A DNA stretch of 64,000 bases, from NCBI RefSeq assembly GCF_021606685.1, contig NZ_WKCB01000004.1:105536-169535 (forward strand). Direction: 5' to 3'. Below, one piece after another: positions 11,001-19,068 of the stretch (positions are counted from its first letter, which is position 1; the number at the start of each line of letters is the position of its first letter). This DNA comes from Pseudomonas syringae (GTDB taxonomy: Bacteria > Pseudomonadota > Gammaproteobacteria > Pseudomonadales > Pseudomonadaceae). The notes beneath the pieces are model-generated. The model had not been told where the DNA came from and made no database searches. It saw only the letters and a list, made by a program, of their open reading frames with translations. The translations under genes were made by a program, and so were the position numbers.

Positions 11001-13936
11001 TATCGGTTGCCGAGGATGCGTTGCTAGTCTTTGACCTGGGGGATTCGCCCGCCCTGGCAGCGTTGCGCCAGGCGGTAACGCCCTCCGAACAAGACAGCCC
11101 AGTGGCCCGCAACCTCGCCAACGGCACCCTCACCGCAGCGCAATGGATCAGGCAATTGGCAGCGGGCGGTAGTTTACGGGTGATACTGGGCAACCCTTTG
11201 TGGGGCGCCCCCGATTTGATCACCGAACATTGGCGCCCGCGCCCGCCGGGTTTGCGGCGCGACCGCCCGCAGCAAGTTGCCTATGGGCAGGTCTGCACCA
11301 GCGCCGCTGAGGCCGCCGAGACCTTGCATGTCGGCATGGACCGTGGTGCGCCGACGCAGACCTGTTTCGGGGTCATTCTCAAGCACCGTGAGCACGCTGC
11401 CTTTATTGGCACAGAACTGGTGCCGGCCTGGGACAAGGCCGGGCTGTTCGCCTTGAACGGCATCTTTGCGGTCGATGATGCGGGCCAATTCCTCTACCCA
11501 CCGGGCTATCAGTTGCACGCCTTGTTCTATGGCCGCAGCTGGATGCCGCAGGGCTTGACCACCGCTGAACGCTGGTTGGCGCAGCATTTTATTTCGGCCA
11601 GCGACCTTTCCAGTGCGCTCACCCACGCCAAGCGTCAGCGCGAAGCGGGTGCACCGGCAGGCTTGCCGGTGTACATCTCGACCCTCGACCAGGCACTGCT
11701 GAGCGTGCAGGCGCCGCTGTCGTCGACGCTGTTCAACCCGATCCGCCAGCCTTCGGGGGCTTTCGAGGATGTGCAGACCTTGATCGCCAGCGGGCAGTTA
11801 TCCGCCGTCGGGTTCGTTAACGAGGTGGCGAAACTGAGCTGGTTGAGTGTACTGGTCGCTAATGAATGCTGGGCGTCGGTGGGCAAAGTGGACACCAGCC
11901 GTACACCCTGGAGTGCGTTTTCCAGGTTTATGCGCCGCGCCTTGAGCCCCTTGTTCAGCAGCCAGGCCGATGCCGTGCGTTACGCCTACCAACAACTGGG
12001 CACACGGCGCGACCAGCGCTACGGTGGCCTGGTATTGCAACGCAACGGCAAATTCGTCGCGACCCTGGCGATACCGGTATTGAGTGAGGACTTCGATCCC
12101 GAGGTGATTCTGCCCGGCCTGGAGGTCAGCCAGGCGCTGCTGGCTCCGGGCTGGAAGATGGTCGGGCGCTACCGGTCACGCGCCGCCCAGGTGCTGCCGT
12201 TCTGGCTGGAGGCCCAGGAGAATGCGACGTACCAGAATCTGTTCTCCACCAAGACCCTGGAGACGGCTCTCAAGTCAGGCCACCTGTGGACCCACGAATA
12301 CCTGCTGACACCGGACGGTTCACTGATCGGCTTCAGCACCCATGACGCCGAGCGCAGCCTGATGAACAGCACGCAGCGCGACGAAGCGATGCAGGTGCTC
12401 AACCAGTTGGAAACGGCCCTGGCGCCCAACGCGCTGGCGGCCCATGACCCCTATGGCAATGCCGTCGAACAGCAAGTACGTGCGGGGCGTAAAACCCCGA
12501 CCGAATGGGTCAATCAGTTGGCGCGGGTGGGGACTTTGCAGGTGCTCGAGGGCGGTGCGTTATGGGGGATTGCGCGGCGTGTACGCGTGGGTTGGATGCC
12601 CGGCGTGGCGTACATTGCGCCCGAAGAAATCCTGCATGCCGTGGCGGATCGGGCGTTGAGCCCGGTGTTCAAACATGCCGACGACGCCGCACGCCATGGT
12701 CACGCATACGCCGAGCAACGCGCACGGCTGAGCGTTGGGCTGATCCTCCGGTCATCCGATAACGGCCACTTCGTCGCGTGTGCGCCGATCAAGGGCGATG
12801 ATCTGCAATTTCGGTTTGATCGCGCCTTCCTGCGCGGCCAGTTGCCCACCGGCTATAGCCTCCAGGGCCTCTATCTGCGCTTGCCACAACAGGCCGCGCC
12901 GGAACTGCCGCAAGGCGAGGGCTATGCGCAACTGCCTGCACCGGCTGTGGTGCTGGAAGCGCTGAGTTTCCTGCGGGTGCTGACGGCACCGAGCGAGCGT
13001 TTCCTGCCGTTGTATGTGTCCTGCCCCGACGGCTCATTGGTGCGTTTTCGGGCGACGCAGTTGGACCCCGACTGGACCTCCGCCACTCGGCAGGCGGCGT
13101 ACCTTGAGCGCCTCAAGCGGCGTGGCAGCATTGACGCTTATCTGTTGAAGCTGATCGAGTCCGCCGAGGTTCGCGTGCTCGACAGCAGCCCGTTCTGGGA
13201 TGGGCTGCTACCCAGGGTCATGCGTGTGGCCCAGGGCTTGGCAGGGTTCGATACACGCCTGGCCCTGGGGCCGTTGTGTGCTCACCCGGACGATGCGGCG
13301 CGCTTGGTGTGGCAGCGTTTTGCGCCACGTAAGGCGAACCCCTGGCTGGGCGCGATCCTGGGTAATGGCGACAGCGACACGTTTATTGCCGTGCAACCGG
13401 TGGCGGACCCGGGGCCGTCGGTGGCGGTAGGGCTGCGCCCGCAAACGCTGGCTTACCAAAGCCTGTTCGAAGGCATCATGAACCTCGGTTATCCCAGCAC
13501 CTCCACCCGCTACCCGGCGGGTTACAAGGTCATGGGCGTACAACAGTTGTACAAGCTCGACACCCAGCGCCAGCGCCTGGCGGATCGCTACGAAGAGGCC
13601 CTGGCCCACAACTTTATCGCCCAGCCGGAAATTCGCGGCTTTATCGAAATGCTGCGCCAGGACCGCGTGGCCGGTGCGCGCTATTACCTCACTCCGGTAC
13701 AGGGCGGGCTGGTCGTGTATGAACCCAGCTATCACCTGGACGAAAGCCAGTTGTTACTCGATGACTGGATCGACGAGGTCACGGGTGCCGTGAAGGTTCT
13801 GCCGAGTGAGGTGATCCGCCGGCTGGCGACGTCCGGCCAGTTGAGCATTCTTGAAATTGACCATTTCTGGCAGCCGCGCAGCCAGGTAGCGCGCGGGCTG
13901 TTGCAGGCGCTCAAAGAGGCCGATGAGCGCAGTTAA
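8018..13936 (+). CDS. giant modular protein of nine tandem ~220-residue repeats (DUF4329-like)
   Basis: A 1972-residue protein with no signal peptide and no membrane segment. The ATG at 8018 follows AAGGCAGG; the frame stays open 75 codons upstream but that part looks non-coding. It is built of nine repeats starting near residues 15, 247, 433, 656, 864, 1089, 1306, 1545 and 1749. Each has a first half with the pattern LSPxF-x3-DDAARxxH ... RxxxYGGxILxRxDGxFVATxP. Each second half has YLSxxDGxLLxY, then an LxxGTLxPxxF segment, then GxLxVLExGxLWxVPGxVxxxW. The YGG-IL-DG pattern recalls DUF4329 domains, which are found in some polymorphic-toxin proteins, but that link is from memory. No toxin, protease or secretion motif is recognisable. 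It stands alone, divergent from urtA and convergent with the metal-uptake permease (4-base overlap). Function unknown. Confidence 0.9.
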   Translation: MDSTDIQHDQAAGRLPPLGPEFITGNDAAFWLHMQVSDRRDRVYGAVILKRADGRYLPTVPTAGTAGGFHFGSILKEDANFDLLAPEGYSVYALFTSRAGQSKARTAEVAHWSAAQRRLELSFFSMKGLAYVIERRDFCPIYYLSGRHGSLIKYESSGSQEEKHFLHKLNSSRESDEFEDFIFLINVTARVGVLRVVTPNKELGGKAGQIVEPWTLNQPVSELAQSRQAEPSTQVFRRWQDAIRSALPPLDAPTQASHFGYLLKDDVGEFVAMLPDAALKSIFDRAPPSMRLPKGRPKLSSGFYLQGIYVSLAKQDIPPVVGESWLAQSFFTAASLATAVALAATDEPDLEFYLRADDGALLMYRCTGSAAQAQLFANRGADIDRRLKDGTLSPSAFVRQVAAVGTLTVMETGRVWDVPGVVGPQWRAFEHIHQTLSPAFVTTDDAARHLHYLAGRLRGTFQQAFILRRHDGRFVAAKLQGGDEWRATWGPSSPTGDYLTRVELEGYRVVGQFNRPEPDQAELVANFPQFTPRQLALLVSMPGVNSVALTIHYSQMIKTLYTSGPNGTLIKYGLSVSRAELEFGEYLSNALRSGEMVPRVQGYDGTPEGLIKELVKLGELTVLLADDTWYRVQGRVPTNWAPESPFTPAAPLDAPLSWVFTDLATAAEYAHGRLQATPGGRRVGCILQFGSEAQYVVSEPSTPIPGSKSLFALSHILGNDGPPQGFALRAWYCRSEPAADGIASEPWLYESFMATADFAQAIASLRAAPQSNVALYVSTADGAQLAYDASGSAEEAGLYSVLPDGSVGDNGLADELQAGTLAPHDLILKIADAGALSVLQVGTLWDVPGLVSATWHGYALAVRPQLSPGFLHEEDAARYAHVQIGSQREREYCGYILQRPDGLFVATEPLYASDAGRFALGFVYPQDSKGRSLLPSRHVWKAVYGSSRGVSLMEPKLLLRPGWTRDDAYLAAQIFSADDIYTLIRNRQQVAVAYLSVAEDALLVFDLGDSPALAALRQAVTPSEQDSPVARNLANGTLTAAQWIRQLAAGGSLRVILGNPLWGAPDLITEHWRPRPPGLRRDRPQQVAYGQVCTSAAEAAETLHVGMDRGAPTQTCFGVILKHREHAAFIGTELVPAWDKAGLFALNGIFAVDDAGQFLYPPGYQLHALFYGRSWMPQGLTTAERWLAQHFISASDLSSALTHAKRQREAGAPAGLPVYISTLDQALLSVQAPLSSTLFNPIRQPSGAFEDVQTLIASGQLSAVGFVNEVAKLSWLSVLVANECWASVGKVDTSRTPWSAFSRFMRRALSPLFSSQADAVRYAYQQLGTRRDQRYGGLVLQRNGKFVATLAIPVLSEDFDPEVILPGLEVSQALLAPGWKMVGRYRSRAAQVLPFWLEAQENATYQNLFSTKTLETALKSGHLWTHEYLLTPDGSLIGFSTHDAERSLMNSTQRDEAMQVLNQLETALAPNALAAHDPYGNAVEQQVRAGRKTPTEWVNQLARVGTLQVLEGGALWGIARRVRVGWMPGVAYIAPEEILHAVADRALSPVFKHADDAARHGHAYAEQRARLSVGLILRSSDNGHFVACAPIKGDDLQFRFDRAFLRGQLPTGYSLQGLYLRLPQQAAPELPQGEGYAQLPAPAVVLEALSFLRVLTAPSERFLPLYVSCPDGSLVRFRATQLDPDWTSATRQAAYLERLKRRGSIDAYLLKLIESAEVRVLDSSPFWDGLLPRVMRVAQGLAGFDTRLALGPLCAHPDDAARLVWQRFAPRKANPWLGAILGNGDSDTFIAVQPVADPGPSVAVGLRPQTLAYQSLFEGIMNLGYPSTSTRYPAGYKVMGVQQLYKLDTQRQRLADRYEEALAHNFIAQPEIRGFIEMLRQDRVAGARYYLTPVQGGLVVYEPSYHLDESQLLLDDWIDEVTGAVKVLPSEVIRRLATSGQLSILEIDHFWQPRSQVARGLLQALKEADERS

Positions 13937-14943
13937 CGTTTGCGCATCAACCCGATAAAAAACAACCCGCCGATGGCTGCTGTTGCCACGCCGATGGGCA
14001 AGTCTTCCGGGGCGATCAGCGTGCGTGCCGCCACATCGACCCACACCAGGAACAGGCTGCCCAGCAACGCACACACCGGCAGCAGGCGGCGATGCTCGGC
14101 ACCCACCAGGCGCCGGGCAATGTGCGGCACCATCAGCCCGACAAAGCCGATGGAGCCGCTGATGGACACCAGCACGCCGGTCATCAGCGAGGCGATCAGA
14201 AACACCTTCAGCCGCACATTGCGTGCGTTCAGGCCGAGGGTCACGGCGGTCTGTTCACCGGCCATCAGCGCGTTCAACGGGCGCGCCATGCCCAGCAGCA
14301 ACACCAGCCCGAGCAACACCGTGACGCTCGGAATGCTCAGTAACTCCCAGCGCGCCAGCCCCAGGCCGCCGAGCATCCAGAACATCACCGCCGACGCCGC
14401 GCGATGGTCGCCCATGAACAGCAGCAGGTTGGCGGCCGCCATCATCACGAACGACACCGCCACGCCGCACAACAGCAGGCGATCACTCTCCAGCCGGCCA
14501 CTGCGACTGGCCACCGCCAACACCACCAGCATGCTCAGCAATGCACCGATAAACGCAGCGATGGGCAAGGTCAGCAGGCCGATGATTTCACCCACATGCA
14601 GCACGACGATGACGGCACCCAGGGTCGCGCCGGAGGTGACGCCCAGCAGGTGCGGATCGGCCAGCGGGTTACGCGTAACCGCCTGCAATACCGCGCCGAT
14701 CAACGCCAGACCGGCCCCCACCAGCGCACCAAGCAACATGCGCGGCACACGGATCAGCCAGACGATATGCTCCTGCCCGGCCGGCCAATTTACCTCGCCG
14801 ACGCCAACCGCCTTGTACAGCACGATGCGCCACACCACGTCCACCGGCACCCGCGCCGGGCCGAAGCCCAGGGAGAGCACGCAGGACACCAGCAACACCG
14901 CGCCGAGGGCGGCGAGCAGCCAGGCGTAGCGACGGGTAATCAT
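13933..14943 (-). CDS. FecCD/BtuC-type ABC transporter permease (metal chelate uptake)
   Basis: A 336-residue inner-membrane permease with the family motifs RVPRMLLGALVGAGLALIGAVLQAVTRNPLADPHLLGVTSG (split across spans 2-3) and GFVGLMVPHIARRLVGAEHR near the C-terminus. About ten hydrophobic spans are visible. The ATG at 14943 overlaps the stop of the binding-protein gene (ATGA). It works with the binding protein and ATPase encoded upstream. The order receptor-ATPase-binding protein-permease matches the P. aeruginosa PA2911-PA2914 cluster as I recall it. Its stop codon shares TTAA with the stop of the convergent giant repeat gene. Confidence 0.93.
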   Translation of the reverse strand: MITRRYAWLLAALGAVLLVSCVLSLGFGPARVPVDVVWRIVLYKAVGVGEVNWPAGQEHIVWLIRVPRMLLGALVGAGLALIGAVLQAVTRNPLADPHLLGVTSGATLGAVIVVLHVGEIIGLLTLPIAAFIGALLSMLVVLAVASRSGRLESDRLLLCGVAVSFVMMAAANLLLFMGDHRAASAVMFWMLGGLGLARWELLSIPSVTVLLGLVLLLGMARPLNALMAGEQTAVTLGLNARNVRLKVFLIASLMTGVLVSISGSIGFVGLMVPHIARRLVGAEHRRLLPVCALLGSLFLVWVDVAARTLIAPEDLPIGVATAAIGGLFFIGLMRKR

Positions 14944-15887
14944 TCGCCGTGGAACCCCTTGGCCAGGGTTTCCACCGCCAGCACGTTATCGATGCCCGGC
15001 GTGGCCTGCACGTAGGGGATCACGATAAAACGCTGGTTCTTGATCGCATCCACCCCTTGCAACGCCGGGTTGTTGAGCAGGAACTGTTGTTTCTGCTCGG
15101 CGGTGATTTCGCTGTAGTCGACGATCACGATCACCTGCGGGTTGCGCTCCACCACGGTTTCCCAGTTGATGCGGGTCCAGCTGGCGTCGACGTCGTCGAG
15201 AATATTGCGCCCACCGGCGGCGTCGATCAGCGCCTGGGGCATGCCCAGGCGGCCGGAGGTCATGGCGCGGTCTTCGCCACTGTCGTAGAGAAACACCCGT
15301 GGTTTGTCGGCTGGCAGGTCGTTGCGCACCTCGGCCACCTGCGCCTGCATCTGCGCAATCAAGGCATTGGCGCGGTCCTGCACGTCGAAGATCTTGCCGA
15401 GGTTGCGCAGGTCGTTGTACGTGTCGTCCAGCGTGGCGGCGGGGCGCTTCATCACGAAGGCGCAGGATTCGGTCAGCTCATACACGTTGATGCCCAAAGG
15501 TTGCAGGGTATTGGGCGTGAGGTCGCCACCGACGCGCATGCCGTAGTCCCAGCCGGCGAAGAAGAAATCGACGTTGGCATTGAGCAGGGTTTCCACCGAC
15601 GGGTACTTGCTCGCCAGCTCCGGCAGGCCGTCGAGGATCTGGGCCATTTCAGGGGTTACCGACTTCCAGCCGGTCACGCCGCTGTAGCCGGCCATGCGTG
15701 GCTTGAGGCCGAGGGCGAGCATCATCTGGGTCATGTTGATGTCGTGGCTCACCGCGTGTTTCGGTGCCTCGGCGAAGGTCACTTCACGGTTGCAGCTTTG
15801 GATTTTCAGCGGGTATTGGGTCGCTTCGGCAAACGCCTGAGAAGCGCCGAGCAGCGCAGCGAAAGACAGCAGATAGCGCAGGATCAT
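14940..15887 (-). CDS. periplasmic metal-chelate binding protein (BtuF/FepB fold)
   Basis: A 315-residue protein with a cleavable signal ([20 protein letters not shown]). A two-lobed class-III binding protein fold follows: HAVSHDINMTQMMLALGLKP, TLLNANVDFFFAGWDYGM, VFLYDSGEDRAMTSGRLGMPQALIDAAGG and RNPQVIVIVDY. The ligand cannot be read from the sequence; iron siderophore, cobalamin or a zinc metallophore are all possible. The upstream palindrome argues for zinc-linked control. It overlaps its neighbours on both sides by ATGA junctions, so the three ABC genes are translationally coupled. Confidence 0.9.
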   Translation of the reverse strand: MILRYLLSFAALLGASQAFAEATQYPLKIQSCNREVTFAEAPKHAVSHDINMTQMMLALGLKPRMAGYSGVTGWKSVTPEMAQILDGLPELASKYPSVETLLNANVDFFFAGWDYGMRVGGDLTPNTLQPLGINVYELTESCAFVMKRPAATLDDTYNDLRNLGKIFDVQDRANALIAQMQAQVAEVRNDLPADKPRVFLYDSGEDRAMTSGRLGMPQALIDAAGGRNILDDVDASWTRINWETVVERNPQVIVIVDYSEITAEQKQQFLLNNPALQGVDAIKNQRFIVIPYVQATPGIDNVLAVETLAKGFHGE

Positions 15888-16672
15888 GGTTGGGTTATCC
15901 AGGTGATTCGGGGGTGGTCGGCCAGGGGGTGGGTGTCGATCAAGGCTTCGACGCCAAACACTTCGCGCAGCAGCTCGGCGGTGAGCACTTGGTGAGGCGT
16001 GCCGCTGGCGACGATGCGCCCGTGGTCGATCACGTAGAGGCGATCACAAAAGGCGGCGGCCAGGTTCAGGTCGTGGATGCTGGCCAGGGTGCCGATGTTC
16101 AGGCGCTTGACCAAGCGCAGCAACTCCAGCTGATAGCGCGGGTCGAGGTGGTTGGTCGGCTCGTCGAGGATCAGCAGTTGCGGTTGCTGGGCCAGGGCGC
16201 GGGCGAGAATCACGCGCTGCTTTTCACCGCCCGACAGGGTGGCGAAGGCATGGTCTTCGAAGCCCTGCATGCCGACCGATTCGAGCACCGTTTGAACACG
16301 CTGCTGGTCGTACAGCGTGTCGCCATCGAACAAGCCTTTGTGCGGCGTGCGGCCCATGGCGACCACTTCGTCCACGCGCAGGCCAAAGGCATCGGGGAAC
16401 TCCTGCAGCACCACGGCGATGCGTTGCGCGCACCACTTTGCGGTCTGCTTCCACACATTTTGATGCGCCAGCAACACCTCACCCTGGGCCGGTTTGCTGA
16501 ACCGATAGGCGCAGCGCAACAGGCTGGTCTTGCCGCTGCCGTTGGGCCCGATCAGCCCCACAAACTCCCCCGCACCGACCTGCAGGCTGGCGTTGCGCAG
16601 CTGGAAGTGGTGATGGCAGGGGCCGTGACCCGGAGGGGTCCAGCCGAGTTGGGTTAGGGTGAGTGAGGTCAT
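15884..16672 (-). CDS. ABC transporter ATP-binding protein (FepC type)
   Basis: A 262-residue ATPase with Walker [14 protein letters not shown], signature [15 protein letters not shown] and Walker [13 protein letters not shown], then the H-switch [14 protein letters not shown]. This is the FecE/FepC/BtuD subgroup that powers import of metal chelates. The ATG at 16672 is chosen over an upstream GTG. A GC-rich segment near residue 15 ([11 protein letters not shown]) contains a Cys and three His in a row, unusual at this site. It is separated from the receptor gene by a REP doublet. Confidence 0.93.
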   Translation of the reverse strand: MTSLTLTQLGWTPPGHGPCHHHFQLRNASLQVGAGEFVGLIGPNGSGKTSLLRCAYRFSKPAQGEVLLAHQNVWKQTAKWCAQRIAVVLQEFPDAFGLRVDEVVAMGRTPHKGLFDGDTLYDQQRVQTVLESVGMQGFEDHAFATLSGGEKQRVILARALAQQPQLLILDEPTNHLDPRYQLELLRLVKRLNIGTLASIHDLNLAAAFCDRLYVIDHGRIVASGTPHQVLTAELLREVFGVEALIDTHPLADHPRITWITQP

Positions 16673-16701
16673 CAATATTCTCAAGTCCAACACAGGTCAA
16701 A

Positions 16702-16790
16702 TGTGGGAGGGGGCTTGCCCCCGATGCGGTGTATCAGTAAAAAATGCACTGGCTGACACACTGCTATCGGGAGCAAGCCCCCTCCCACAT
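16702..16790. repeat. REP doublet between TonB receptor and ABC genes
   Basis: Inverted TGTGGGAGGGGGCTTGCCCC units surround a core with the recurring GTATCAGT / GGCTGACA sequence. It lies between the receptor gene and the ABC genes of the same operon. Confidence 0.92.
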
Positions 16791-16810
16791 TTTGATCCGT
16801 GTTGTGTCAG

Positions 16811-18919
16811 TTAAAAGGTGTAGTCCGCCGTGACGAAGAACGAGCGCGGCTCGCCCAAAATCCACTGTTGGCCGTCGTTGTATTGGCTCACCGCATAAGT
16901 GCGGTCAAACAGGTTGTTCAATTGCAGGCCAAAGGTGGTGTTGCGCGCGGCCTTCCACGACACGTTGGCATCGACCACGGTGTAGCTCGGCAGCTCTTTC
17001 TGGTTGGCCATGTCAGCGTAGCGCGCGTCCACATAGCGCACCCCGGCGCCCGCCTGGATAGCGTCGGTCACGGCCTTGCTCACCCACACATTGGCGGTGC
17101 GGCGCGGCACGTCCACAGGGCGATTGCCGTCGCGGGACACCTGCACACCGTCGACGTCCTGGTTGAAGTCGTCGTACTGCGCGTGGACGATGGCGGCGTT
17201 GGCCTGCAGTTGCCAGGCGTGCGGCAGTTGCAGGTCGAGGCTGGCTTCCAGGCCACGGGAAGATTGCTGGCCGACTTGCTGCTGTTGATCGGGGTCGCCC
17301 GGTACGTCGGTGAGCAGCTTTTTCTTGACGATGTGGTACGCCGCCAAGGTCCATTCGCCGCGCTGGTCCCAGAAGGCTTGCTTGATGCCGATCTCGGTCT
17401 GCTTGGCGGTGGCCAGGTCGAACTGCTGCTGGCCCGGGCTCAAGGAAATCAGGCCGCCGACGCCGTCGGTGCTGGTGGCGTACTGGCCGTAGATCGAGGT
17501 GTCCGGGGTGAGCGCATACACCAGGCCGGCCTTCCAGTTGTTACCGGTGAGGGTCTTGTCGCTCTGGCTGCCGTCGCGCAGGTTGTCACGATCAATGTGT
17601 GCGTAATCGCGGCGGATGCCGGTGATCAGCGACAGTTGGTCGGTGAGCTGCAGGCGGTTTTCGGCGAAGCCGGCGACGGTTTTGGTGGTGCTGGCGAACA
17701 GCGGTTTGAACGGGTCATTGCTTGCAAACTGCCCAGGTGCCGGGTGGTTCACGTCGATGGGTTGGCCGCTGGGGAACGTGTCTTCAAACGGCGAGTTGCT
17801 GGCCAGGCGGAAGCGGATGCGGTTGTATTCCACGCCGGTCACGGTCTGGCTGTCGAGGCCGAACAGCGTGTGTTTGAAGGTGAAGGTCTGGCGGTCGCCG
17901 ACCTGTTCCTGGTTGTGCTTGATGCCGTAGTTGCCGCTGCGGGTCAGTTCGCCGTTGGTGAAGGTGTAGTTCTCGGCGTTTTGCCAGCGACGCTGGTTTT
18001 TCAGGTAGAACAGCTCGTTGGTGGCGCTGACGTTGTCGTTGAGTTGCCACTCGCTGGTCAGGCGCGTCCACTGGTCGTTGTAGTGCTGGATGTCGTTGCT
18101 GACGTTGTAGTTCTTGTCGCGCAGGCCCTTGTGCAACTGGCCGTTGATCAGCGGCGTGCCGAAGTAGTTTTGCGGGCGCTGGTCGCCGTAGTCGCTGGCC
18201 AGGGTGAAGCTCAGGTTGTCGGCTGCTTGCCAGCGCAGGGCGCCGCTGACGAAGTCGCTGCTGGAGTCGCCGCGGTCGATAAAACCGTTGCTGCGCAGGC
18301 GGTTGAGGTTCAGTCGGTAGCTCACCGTGTCGGTCAGCGAGCCGCCGCTGTCCAGGGCTTGCTGCTGGCGATCATAGGAACCGTAGCCGAGGCGAATATG
18401 GTTTTCGATTTCGCCGCTGAAGGGCTTTTTCGGCACGGTGTTGACCACCGCACCGGTGGCGCCTTCGCCGTACAGCACCGAGGCCGGGCCTCGCAGCACG
18501 TCCACGCGCTCCACCGACCAGGTGTCCACCGGGAAGGTCGAGGTGCCCATGCCCATGTACATGCGGTTGCCGTCGTACAGCTGCATCACCGAGCCCTGGC
18601 CGGTAAAACCACGGGCCGACAGCGAGGTGCCGCCGTCGCCTGGCGAGCCGGTGCGGCTGATGCCGGTGGCGCGGGAAATTGCATCCTGCACGCTGGCATC
18701 GCCGCGTGCGCGGATCTGCGCGCCGGTCTGGCTTTCGACACTGCCCGGGGTTTGCAGGGCCGTGAGGTTCAGGCGCGAGCCGGCGGTGGTCGGGGTGTGC
18801 AGGTCGACGTGTTCATCGTCCACGGCAGGCGCGGTCACGGGGCTGGCGGGCAGGGTCAGGGCCTGTGCGCTGGTGTGCAGGGCGAGCAGGCACACGCCCG
18901 ACGCTAGGTACTTGTTCAT
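16811..18919 (-). CDS. TonB-dependent outer-membrane receptor (siderophore/metallophore type)
   Basis: A 702-residue protein with a signal peptide (MNKYLASGVCLLALHTSAQA). The plug domain shows GDASVQDAISRATGIS, LSARGFTGQGSVMQLYDGNR, RVDVLRGPASVLYGEGATGA and VNTVPKKP. A 22-strand beta-barrel follows, ending in an aromatic residue (SFFVTADYTF). It brings a metal chelate across the outer membrane using TonB energy and feeds the ABC importer encoded downstream. The ATG at 18919 is fixed by the signal peptide. A palindrome resembling a Zur operator lies 64 bases upstream. The ligand is unproven. Confidence 0.95.
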   Translation of the reverse strand: MNKYLASGVCLLALHTSAQALTLPASPVTAPAVDDEHVDLHTPTTAGSRLNLTALQTPGSVESQTGAQIRARGDASVQDAISRATGISRTGSPGDGGTSLSARGFTGQGSVMQLYDGNRMYMGMGTSTFPVDTWSVERVDVLRGPASVLYGEGATGAVVNTVPKKPFSGEIENHIRLGYGSYDRQQQALDSGGSLTDTVSYRLNLNRLRSNGFIDRGDSSSDFVSGALRWQAADNLSFTLASDYGDQRPQNYFGTPLINGQLHKGLRDKNYNVSNDIQHYNDQWTRLTSEWQLNDNVSATNELFYLKNQRRWQNAENYTFTNGELTRSGNYGIKHNQEQVGDRQTFTFKHTLFGLDSQTVTGVEYNRIRFRLASNSPFEDTFPSGQPIDVNHPAPGQFASNDPFKPLFASTTKTVAGFAENRLQLTDQLSLITGIRRDYAHIDRDNLRDGSQSDKTLTGNNWKAGLVYALTPDTSIYGQYATSTDGVGGLISLSPGQQQFDLATAKQTEIGIKQAFWDQRGEWTLAAYHIVKKKLLTDVPGDPDQQQQVGQQSSRGLEASLDLQLPHAWQLQANAAIVHAQYDDFNQDVDGVQVSRDGNRPVDVPRRTANVWVSKAVTDAIQAGAGVRYVDARYADMANQKELPSYTVVDANVSWKAARNTTFGLQLNNLFDRTYAVSQYNDGQQWILGEPRSFFVTADYTF

Positions 18920-18982
18920 CGGTCGATCAATCTTCTTGGCGAGGTACTCGCCGCAGGGCGCGGCGAGCAACGATAACGCAGA

Positions 18983-19003
18983 AAGTGTTATAAGTTAACA
19001 CTT
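18983..19003. promoter_or_regulatory. Zur-box-like palindrome upstream of the TonB receptor
   Basis: AAGTGTTA-N5-TAACACTT is a perfect 8-base inverted repeat, with TATAA in its centre. It is very close to the TGTTATA...TATAACA pattern of proteobacterial Zur operators and unlike a Fur box (GATAAT-based). It overlaps a TATAAC that could be the -10 of the receptor promoter, a classical repressor position. Zinc control is inferred. Confidence 0.6.
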
Positions 19004-19068
19004 ATTGGCTGCGGGGCAAACGTCGCGCAAGGCTACAGAAGCCCTCTGGCTTGGGCATCTCGCCTGTT

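Noticed and set aside
16799..18907. 702-codon plus-strand frame opposite the TonB receptor gene
   Set aside because: Same kind of shadow: Val/Ala/Gln-rich with no motif, while the minus strand has a complete receptor with signal peptide and C-terminal aromatic residue.
18971..18990. Fur box upstream of the TonB receptor
   Set aside because: CGATAACG is only a partial match; the adjacent palindrome fits a Zur-type site better.
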